Assembly (NCBI GenBank): GCA_003488415.1
Contig: DNLQ01000122.1
Span: forward strand, 1 to 5,293
Origin: Ruminococcus sp.
Lineage (GTDB): Bacteria > Bacillota > Clostridia > Oscillospirales > Ruminococcaceae
Direction: 5' to 3'
DNA length: 5,293 nt
A program made the position numbers and the translations under genes. This document shows positions 1 to 5,011 of the stretch, one piece after another (the stretch's first letter is position 1; each line of letters starts with the position of its first letter). The notes beneath the pieces were generated by a model. The model was not told the origin of the DNA, did no database searches, and saw only the letters and a list, made by a program, of their open reading frames with translations.

Positions 1-582
1 CCCGTTGACATAATGACAAGAGTGACCTACGAGCTTTCAAGATTCGGCGCTTCAAGAGTCATCGGTACCGGTACTTCACTGGATACCGCAAGACTCCGCT
101 ATCTCCTGGGAGACTACTTCACCGTTGATCCCAAGAACATCCACGCCTACGTTATGGGTGAGCACGGAGACAGTGAATTCGTTCCCGTATCACAGGTCAT
201 GCTTGCCACCAAGCAGGTGTCCGAGATACTTGAATCCGGCGACAATGACTACTGCATGGACGATATGGAGAAGATAGAGGAACAGGTGCGTACTGCCGCA
301 TACAGGATAATCGAGGCAAAGCGTGCGACATACTACGGTATAGGTATGGCGATAACACGTATCGTAAAGGCTATACTCGGCGACGAGAACAGCGTACTCA
401 CTGTTTCCGCAAAGCTGTGCGGAGAGTACGGCAACCGCGGAGTATTCATCGGAGTGCCCTGCATCATAGGCAGGAACGGTGTAAAGCAGATACTTGAGCT
501 GTCACTCACACAGGAGGAAATGGATAAGTTCAACGAATCCGCTGCAATACTGGAAGAGAACTTCAACGGTCTGAAGCTGTGA
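1..582 (+). CDS. ldh: L-lactate dehydrogenase, C-terminal part (5' end outside window)
   Basis: Cytosolic NAD-dependent enzyme that reduces pyruvate to L-lactate at the end of fermentative glycolysis. The frame is open from base 1, so the N-terminal Rossmann part (about 120-125 residues) is missing; the 193 visible residues are the end of the NAD domain and the catalytic domain. Visible motifs: PVDI at the start; GTGTSLDTARLR (residues 22-33 of the fragment), with the Asp and Arg equivalent to D168 and R171; GEHGDSE with the catalytic His (bases 163-165, H195 equivalent); ATYYGIG near bases 335-350, the T246 region. TSLDTAR favours lactate over malate dehydrogenase, which usually has GGVLDTAR. 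The substrate-specificity loop (residue 102) lies upstream and cannot be checked. The Arg (97-99) and His (142-144) matching R173 and H188 of allosteric bacterial enzymes are present, suggesting activation by fructose-1,6-bisphosphate. The gene ends at TGA 580-582, 20 nt before a terminator hairpin. Confidence 0.93.
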   Translation, partial: PVDIMTRVTYELSRFGASRVIGTGTSLDTARLRYLLGDYFTVDPKNIHAYVMGEHGDSEFVPVSQVMLATKQVSEILESGDNDYCMDDMEKIEEQVRTAAYRIIEAKRATYYGIGMAITRIVKAILGDENSVLTVSAKLCGEYGNRGVFIGVPCIIGRNGVKQILELSLTQEEMDKFNESAAILEENFNGLKL

Positions 583-602
583 TATATAACTATTAACATG
601 AA

Positions 603-630
603 AAGCCCGGACAAAAGTCCGGGCTTCTTT
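603..630. terminator. Rho-independent terminator between convergent genes
   Basis: A perfect 10-bp stem, AAGCCCGGAC (603-612) and GTCCGGGCTT (617-626), closes an AAAA loop and is followed on the + strand by CTTTT. It sits 20 nt after the lactate dehydrogenase stop. On the other strand it begins 6 nt after the symporter stop codon (633-635), where the stem is followed by a shorter T run (CTTTTC), so it probably works in both directions but better for the + strand gene. Confidence 0.9.
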
Positions 631-632
631 TA

Positions 633-2213
633 TCACTTTACATTGAGACTGCTGAATGCGTCCTCTACCTTTTTCTCGTCGGGAGCCTTTGTAAAGCTGC
701 TGACAATGGGTACAAGTATCAGTGAGAGTATCATCGTGAATGCTCCTGCGTTGATAGGTGACAGGAGATTCAGCGGGCATCCCATATCCTTGACTGCCTG
801 TACAACTCCGCTGAATGCACTGATGTTAAGGCTGAACAGCATCATGTGGATTATAGTAATGCCGACGCCTGTGAAGAAGCTCACCCAGCAGGCTGCCGGA
901 CTTGCCTTCTTCAGGAAGAGTCCGTACAGGAACGGTCCCAGGAATGCACCGGAGAGTGCTCCCCAGGAGTATGACATCAGGGTGGAAATAGATGCGTTCT
1001 TGTTGCAGGCGATTATTACTGAGATAAGCAGGAATACTGCGATGAATATACGCATAACGAGCATCTGCTTCTTATCGTCGAAGTTCTTTACACGAGGCCT
1101 GATAAGATCGTTTGTAAGAGTTGAGCTTGATGTGAGTACCAGTGAGGAAAGAGTGGAAAGTGATGCAGAGAGAACAAGTACTACTACAAGACCGATAAGG
1201 AGATTCGGGAGAGCCTGGTGGAGAAGTGCAGGTACCATAGTATCAAATACAGGCTTGCCGTTAGCACCGGTCTCGATGAACGCCTTGTCTGATGTATCAG
1301 CAGGATCAAGTGTGCAGTAGAGTCTCACGAAGCCGCCCATGAAGTATGAACCGCCGGCAACTACAATAGCAAAAAGTGTTGATATGATCGCACCCTTCTT
1401 TATAGCCTGCTCGTCCTTGATGGCGTAGAACTTCTGCACCATCTGAGGAAGTCCCCAGGTACCCAGTGAAGTGAGTATCACAACTCCCAGGAGGTTGATC
1501 GGATCAGGTCCGAACAGTGATCCCAGTTTTCCGTCCTCAGTCATGGACTTCAGTGAATCAACTGCGGCAGAGAAGCCGTTCTTCTTCTGTACTGTAAGTG
1601 CAACGACTGTTCCGATACCTATAAGCATGATGATGCCCTGTACGAAGTCATTGAGTGCGGTAGCCTTGTATCCGCCGAGAGTAACGTACAGTGCGGAGAG
1701 TACTGCCATAAGTATGATTATTATTGTAGCGCCGTTCTCACCAAGGTCGAATACCATGCCGAAAAGACGGGAGAGTCCGTTGTATACCGATGCTGTGTAA
1801 GGGATAAGGAAAACGAACACTATCAGCGCAGATGCTGTTTTCAGGGCGCTGCTGTCAAAGCGCTTGCCGAAGAAGTCCGGCATTGTCCTTGCGTCGATGT
1901 GGTTTGACATCAGCCTTGCACGCCGTCCGATAAGGAAGAACGGGATAAGACTTCCGATGATGGCATTTCCGATACCTACCCATGAAGCGGAGAGTCCGTA
2001 CATCCAGCCGAACTGTCCGGCATAGCCGATGAATACAACGGCGGAGAAGTAGGTGGTGCCGTAGGAGAAGGCTGTCAGCCAGGAGCCGACGTTTCTTCCG
2101 CCTAACATAAAGTCATTTGTGGATTTGGTGTGCTTGGAGGTGTAGAAGCCGATACCAAGCATTGTAGCTACATACAGTGCCAGGATGACGAAGGTTGCGG
2201 CTTTTGAACCCAT
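633..2213 (-). CDS. Sodium:solute symporter, SSS family, PanF-like
   Basis: Polytopic inner-membrane protein of 526 residues expected to import a small organic solute with Na+. SSS members usually have 12-13 membrane helices, and the sequence is a run of hydrophobic segments with a charged C-terminal tail. DFMLGGR (residues 34-40) is the SSS signature, with Arg40 matching Arg40 of E. coli PutP. STLSS (353-357) matches the PutP segment carrying the Na+-binding Ser340/Thr341. Residue 55, Asp in PutP, is Tyr here as in PanF, and segments such as GGYKATALNDFVQGIIMLIG and GLPQMVQKFYAIKD resemble PanF (pantothenate) more than PutP (proline). I do not assign a substrate: other SSS proteins carry sugars, carboxylates or amino acids. 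The start is the ATG at 2213-2211; an in-frame GTG three codons earlier lies inside the ribosome binding site. It has its own strong promoter and is divergent from a two-component operon. Confidence 0.9.
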   Translation of the reverse strand: MGSKAATFVILALYVATMLGIGFYTSKHTKSTNDFMLGGRNVGSWLTAFSYGTTYFSAVVFIGYAGQFGWMYGLSASWVGIGNAIIGSLIPFFLIGRRARLMSNHIDARTMPDFFGKRFDSSALKTASALIVFVFLIPYTASVYNGLSRLFGMVFDLGENGATIIIILMAVLSALYVTLGGYKATALNDFVQGIIMLIGIGTVVALTVQKKNGFSAAVDSLKSMTEDGKLGSLFGPDPINLLGVVILTSLGTWGLPQMVQKFYAIKDEQAIKKGAIISTLFAIVVAGGSYFMGGFVRLYCTLDPADTSDKAFIETGANGKPVFDTMVPALLHQALPNLLIGLVVVLVLSASLSTLSSLVLTSSSTLTNDLIRPRVKNFDDKKQMLVMRIFIAVFLLISVIIACNKNASISTLMSYSWGALSGAFLGPFLYGLFLKKASPAACWVSFFTGVGITIIHMMLFSLNISAFSGVVQAVKDMGCPLNLLSPINAGAFTMILSLILVPIVSSFTKAPDEKKVEDAFSSLNVK

Positions 2214-2216
2214 GTA

Positions 2217-2231
2217 GATCACTGCCTTTCT
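2217..2231 (-). promoter_or_regulatory. Extended Shine-Dalgarno of the symporter gene (decides the start)
   Basis: On the minus strand AGAAAGGCAGTGATC matches 13 of 15 positions of AGAAAGGAGGTGATC, the full complement of the 16S rRNA 3' end. The core (2227-2222) ends 8 nt before the ATG at 2213, normal spacing. The GTG at 2222-2220 is part of this pairing sequence, so it is unlikely to be the start codon. Confidence 0.8.
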
Positions 2232-2243
2232 GATGTTTTGATT

Positions 2244-2282
2244 GTATAAACCGATACAGCTTTAAATTGATAAAGTTTACAC
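2244..2282 (-). repeat. Nested inverted repeats in the symporter leader
   Basis: In the predicted 5' leader, GTGTAAAC (2282-2275) can pair with GTTTATAC (2251-2244) with one G-U pair. An alternative smaller stem inside is CTTTA (2260-2264) with TAAAG (2271-2275) around a 6-nt loop. Both lie at or just after the expected transcription start (about 2278). They could be an operator or a leader hairpin. The sequence is AT-rich, so chance is possible. Confidence 0.3.
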
Positions 2283-2284
2283 CT

Positions 2285-2313
2285 ATTATAATACATTTCC
2301 GGACATTTGTCAA
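2285..2313 (-). promoter_or_regulatory. Consensus sigma-A promoter of the symporter gene
   Basis: Reading the minus strand, TTGACA (2313-2308) and TATAAT (2290-2285) are both perfect consensus boxes separated by exactly 17 bp. Transcription should start near 2278, giving a leader of about 65 nt before the ATG at 2213. A promoter this close to consensus is expected to be strong unless repressed. Confidence 0.9.
2293..2308. promoter_or_regulatory. Possible response-regulator operator (direct repeat in promoter spacer)
   Basis: ACATTT occurs twice (2293-2298 and 2303-2308) separated by CCGG, a 10-bp period of one helical turn, between the -35 and -10 boxes of the symporter promoter. OmpR/PhoB-family regulators typically bind direct repeats spaced by 10-11 bp, and such a regulator is encoded next door. 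Binding here would overlap RNA polymerase and most simply repress. The repeat is short, so this is a hypothesis. Confidence 0.35.
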
Positions 2314-2336
2314 TAGGATTTTACTATTTTAAACAA

Positions 2337-2365
2337 TTATATCACGCCGTAAGTTAGTATATAAT
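2337..2365 (+). promoter_or_regulatory. Possible upstream promoter of the two-component operon
   Basis: A perfect TATAAT (2360-2365) has a poor -35 candidate, TTATAT (2337-2342), 17 bp upstream. If used, the transcript would have a leader of about 107 nt. The surroundings are AT-rich, so the match may be accidental. Confidence 0.35.
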
Positions 2366-2437
2366 AACCCATTGTTCCTTCAAACTGAAAAAGACATCTT
2401 AAAGCCAGCCGGAGGTCATAAAAAGGACATATACAGG

Positions 2438-2446
2438 TGCTATAAT
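2438..2446 (+). promoter_or_regulatory. Extended -10 promoter of the two-component operon
   Basis: TGCTATAAT is an extended -10 element (TGn plus a perfect TATAAT at 2441-2446). No good -35 box is found 16-18 bp upstream, which extended -10 promoters tolerate but which may also mean an activator is needed. The start would be near 2453, giving a leader of about 27 nt before the ATG at 2480. Confidence 0.65.
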
Positions 2447-2463
2447 ATAAACATCAAAGATAC

Positions 2464-2468
2464 AGGAG
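2464..2468 (+). promoter_or_regulatory. Ribosome binding site of the response regulator
   Basis: AGGAG lies 11 nt before the ATG at 2480, a little longer than the usual 5-9 nt. It supports the ATG over an in-frame TTG at 2372, which lies upstream of the preferred promoter and would add 36 residues not found in receiver domains. Confidence 0.6.
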
Positions 2469-2479
2469 CTGCTATATCA

Positions 2480-3148
2480 ATGAAAAAAATACTGCTTATT
2501 GAGGACGATCTCCAGATATGCGAGGTCATAACAGATTACTTTTCCGGTAAGGGAACACAGGTGAAATCTGTCCGGACAGGCGACAGAGCCATAGAGCTGA
2601 TACACCGGGGCTTAGATGATACCGGGCTTGTGCTCCTTGACATAATGCTGCCGGGAGCTGACGGGTTCACCATATGCCGGGAGCTGAGAAAGCAGAGCGA
2701 CATACCATTGATATTCATAACTGCCCGGGGCAGAGAGGAGGATATACTCCTGGGGTACGATCTGGGCTGTGATGACTACATCGTGAAGCCCTTCCTGCTG
2801 TCGGCACTGTACCGCAAGTGTGAGGCGCTGATAAAGCGTGCCGGAGCGGATACCGGAAAGGCGCTGGAGTGCGGCAGCATTCGCCTTGACACCCGTACAC
2901 TCTGCTGCTATGCGGACGGTCAGGAGGTGGAGCTGCCGCCTAAGGAGTTCGCTATACTGAGATACCTCCTTGAGCATGAGAACTGGGTAGTTGACCGTGA
3001 AACCCTGCTGAGCCGGGTGTGGGGGTATGACTACTTCGGAAGCGACCGTGTGGTCGACAGTCATATAAAGAAGCTGCGAAAAGCCCTTGGCAGCTCCGGA
3101 GCGCAGATAAAGACTCTGGTGGGCAGGGGGTACAAGCTGACAAAATAA
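2480..3148 (+). CDS. OmpR/PhoB-family response regulator
   Basis: Cytosolic DNA-binding regulator of a two-component system, 222 residues, the usual family length. The receiver domain spans about residues 1-118: acidic pocket E8-D9-D10 in KKILLIEDD, phospho-acceptor Asp54 in LLDIMLPGADG, the conserved Thr81 in FITAR, and Lys103 in VKPF. The winged-helix DNA-binding domain spans about residues 125-222, with LPPKEFAILRYLLEH, the RVWGYDY segment, the recognition helix RVVDSHIKKLRKAL and the C-terminal hairpin ending VGRGYKLTK. The ATG start follows AGGAG and begins directly with the first receiver strand. It is the first gene of an operon with the kinase, 11 nt downstream. Its targets are unknown; the divergent symporter promoter and its own promoter are the obvious candidates. 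No key residue is missing. Confidence 0.95.
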   Translation: MKKILLIEDDLQICEVITDYFSGKGTQVKSVRTGDRAIELIHRGLDDTGLVLLDIMLPGADGFTICRELRKQSDIPLIFITARGREEDILLGYDLGCDDYIVKPFLLSALYRKCEALIKRAGADTGKALECGSIRLDTRTLCCYADGQEVELPPKEFAILRYLLEHENWVVDRETLLSRVWGYDYFGSDRVVDSHIKKLRKALGSSGAQIKTLVGRGYKLTK

Positions 3149-3159
3149 GGAGTGGTACT

Positions 3160-4848
3160 ATGAAAAAGCGCAATAATATACACGCAGGAAAAAGAGAGAG
3201 CTTCTGGAAGATCTTCGGCAGGTCCTCAATAGCAGCCATAATACTGACGGCGCTGTTCTGCCTGTTTCTGAGAGAGTTCGTTTCCTTCTTCATATACGAT
3301 ATGATATTCTCGCCCATGATAAACGAGAACATTTCACATCTGCAATCACGCATATCCCTTGCTGACAGTACCGACAGAGAAGAAGAGATACAGGCTCAGC
3401 TGTGCCGCTATACATTTTTTGAAGGCGGTATCGAGCAGAACTGGTTCCCGACGATAACATCTTCTCTGGACGGAAATACAGCATTTTCCGCTATCCTTGA
3501 CAAGAATGATAAAGTGGTCATGGATAATCGTGTAATGTTTCTGAGTGACCTTATTTTTGAAAAGGGAAAAGAAGCCGGTAACGGCACTTACCGCTGCGAC
3601 TTCAACGGGATGGACATACCGGAGCTTAAAGAGATCTACAAGGAGTACTACAACCCAGGCGGCTACAGGGGCGCATGGGTCAAACTGAACAGTGCCGTTG
3701 TGAATAAGGAAACGAAGGAGTTTTACCCCACCGAGCTTGAAGTCCATGTATACAGAATAGATAAGAAGAGCTATCTGAGTGTGGAGGAATTCACAAAGAC
3801 GTATACTCCTGATCCCGGTGACTTTGAGGGTGAGCTTATAGAGTTTGCAGGTCTGTCAGAAAAAGGAGCAAAGGAAAAATATCCCGTTGCTGCGATCACA
3901 GGCTTCTGGGGTGCTGACGAGGAAGCGGTAAAGGCTATTGATGATTTTATCGCAGGTGAAACAACTGACGATACATCACAATACAACTCCTATTTCCAGG
4001 AGTCATCGGATAAGCTGTCATATCAGCGCCGAAGTACAATATATATCGGCGGTGAAGAGCATACCCTTGAGGTGAGATTCTTTGCAGACAAGTGGAGCTA
4101 TGGTACAAAGAAATTCGTGATACTTGGTACTGTATGTGCCTTCTGCGTATTGATGCTGATCGCATTCCTCCGGAGCTGGCGGAAGAACGTCATCAACAAG
4201 GCACGGTACGCCTTTGAGGACTACCAGAAGTCGCTGACCAACAACCTCGCCCATGACATAAAGACTCCCCTGGCGGCTATCGGAGGATATGCGGAAAATC
4301 TGCTGGAGGAGTGCGGCAGCGAAAAGGAGAGGAAGTACCTGACTGCCATTATGGAAAACGTATCCTACACCGACAGTCTCGTCAGCCGGACACTTGAGCT
4401 GAACAGGAGCTTCGATGCAGGAAAGCTGTCTCCCACGGAGTTCAGTGTCCGTGAACTGGCAGAGGAGACTGCTGAGAAGTATATGGTGCGGCTGGAGGAA
4501 CAGGATACGGAGCTGCACATTGACGGTGACGGTCAGCTCAGAACAGACCGTGATATGTTTTTGACCGCAGTGGAAAACCTTATCTCAAATGCAGTGAAGT
4601 ACACACGTCCCGGCGGACGTATAGACATAAAGGCTGACGGAAAGCATCTGACCGTCACCAATGACGTGGCGGCGAAGGTGGATACCACAGACCTGACCAT
4701 GCCGTTCGTCAAGGGTGACAAGGCTCGCAGCGACCGTTCCTCCGGCGGACTGGGACTTTCTATCGCAAAGCAGTCCCTCGGACGTCTCGGCTACAGTCTT
4801 GACATAAGCTGCACCGATACAAAATTCACCGCACGGATAAAATACTGA
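3160..4848 (+). CDS. Membrane sensor histidine kinase with large extracellular domain
   Basis: Partner kinase of the upstream regulator, 562 residues. Membrane segments lie at about 23-45 and 319-337 and enclose about 270 extracellular residues that I cannot assign to a known sensor fold. Only 27 residues separate the second membrane segment from the phosphorylated His, so there is no room for a HAMP domain. The dimerisation domain carries LAHDIKTPLAAIGGYAENL, with His365 as phospho-site and Thr369 at the phosphatase position. The ATP domain has the N box NLISNAVKY (Asn473 and Asn477), the lid region PFVKGDKARS and the G2 box GGLGLSIAK (529-537). The G1 box is degenerate: LTVTN ends in Asn501 where Asp of DxGxG is usual, and the glycines are absent. 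Related Firmicutes kinases share this, so it is probably active. The start ATG has AAGGAG (3147-3152) 7 nt upstream, overlapping the regulator stop codon, which suggests translational coupling. Confidence 0.93.
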   Translation: MKKRNNIHAGKRESFWKIFGRSSIAAIILTALFCLFLREFVSFFIYDMIFSPMINENISHLQSRISLADSTDREEEIQAQLCRYTFFEGGIEQNWFPTITSSLDGNTAFSAILDKNDKVVMDNRVMFLSDLIFEKGKEAGNGTYRCDFNGMDIPELKEIYKEYYNPGGYRGAWVKLNSAVVNKETKEFYPTELEVHVYRIDKKSYLSVEEFTKTYTPDPGDFEGELIEFAGLSEKGAKEKYPVAAITGFWGADEEAVKAIDDFIAGETTDDTSQYNSYFQESSDKLSYQRRSTIYIGGEEHTLEVRFFADKWSYGTKKFVILGTVCAFCVLMLIAFLRSWRKNVINKARYAFEDYQKSLTNNLAHDIKTPLAAIGGYAENLLEECGSEKERKYLTAIMENVSYTDSLVSRTLELNRSFDAGKLSPTEFSVRELAEETAEKYMVRLEEQDTELHIDGDGQLRTDRDMFLTAVENLISNAVKYTRPGGRIDIKADGKHLTVTNDVAAKVDTTDLTMPFVKGDKARSDRSSGGLGLSIAKQSLGRLGYSLDISCTDTKFTARIKY

Positions 4849-4851
4849 CAC

Positions 4852-4889
4852 CTTGTCTCCCCCGATTTCTCAGCAAAGAAGGAGACAAG
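4852..4889. other. Hairpin just after the kinase stop codon
   Basis: CTTGTCTCC (4852-4860) pairs perfectly with GGAGACAAG (4881-4889). Within the 20-nt loop, TTCT (4867-4870) can also pair with AGAA (4877-4880). No T run follows on either strand, so it is not a standard terminator. It may stabilise the 3' end of the transcript; function unknown. Confidence 0.55.
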
Positions 4890-4904
4890 ATCACATAAAA
4901 ACAG

Positions 4905-4944
4905 CCGCAGCACTCCTGAACTTCATCAGGGATGCTGCGGTTTT
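4905..4944. terminator. Rho-independent terminator, probably bidirectional
   Basis: CCGCAGCA (4905-4912) pairs with TGCTGCGG (4933-4940). After one C/A mismatch and a T-G wobble, CCTGA (4915-4919) pairs with TCAGG (4926-4930). TTTT follows on the + strand. On the minus strand the stem is followed by CTGTTTTT. It lies about 60 nt after the kinase and about 70 nt after the stop of the convergent dockerin gene, so it likely ends both transcripts. Confidence 0.8.
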
Positions 4945-4960
4945 CATCAGTTATTAAACA

Positions 4961-4976
4961 GCAAACTTTAGTTTGC
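4961..4976. other. Small hairpin GCAAAC-TTTA-GTTTGC
   Basis: A perfect 6-bp inverted repeat with a 4-nt loop lies in the gap between the terminator and the dockerin stop codon. It has only a weak T-rich tail on the minus strand (TGTTTAATAA). It could be a minor terminator for the dockerin gene or a dispersed small repeat. Confidence 0.35.
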
Positions 4977-5011
4977 ATATGTATGAGGTACTTTATAGTA
5001 AGTGACGTTCA

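Noticed and set aside
1..582. Malate dehydrogenase instead of lactate dehydrogenase
   Set aside because: GTGTSLDTAR and the GEHGDSE context fit lactate dehydrogenases better; the decisive residue-102 loop is outside the window, so a small doubt remains.
598..1320. Long open frame of 240 codons on the + strand
   Set aside because: It lies antisense to the well-supported symporter, starts inside the terminator region, and its product shows no recognisable domain.
2372..2479. In-frame TTG start that would extend the response regulator by 36 residues
   Set aside because: Receiver domains begin at the KKILLIEDD segment, AGGAG precedes the ATG at 2480, and the extended -10 promoter lies inside the supposed extension.
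2241..2479. Riboswitch or small RNA in the divergent intergenic region
   Set aside because: I found promoters and short repeats but no conserved riboswitch core; the leaders are short (about 65 and 27 nt, or about 107 nt from the weaker upstream promoter).
2612..3064. 150-codon open frame on the - strand
   Set aside because: It is entirely antisense to the response regulator, whose motifs are intact.
3346..3747. 133-codon open frame on the - strand, and similar ones at 2952-3353 and 4018-4518
   Set aside because: They are antisense to the regulator and kinase genes, lack a convincing ribosome binding site and resemble no family.
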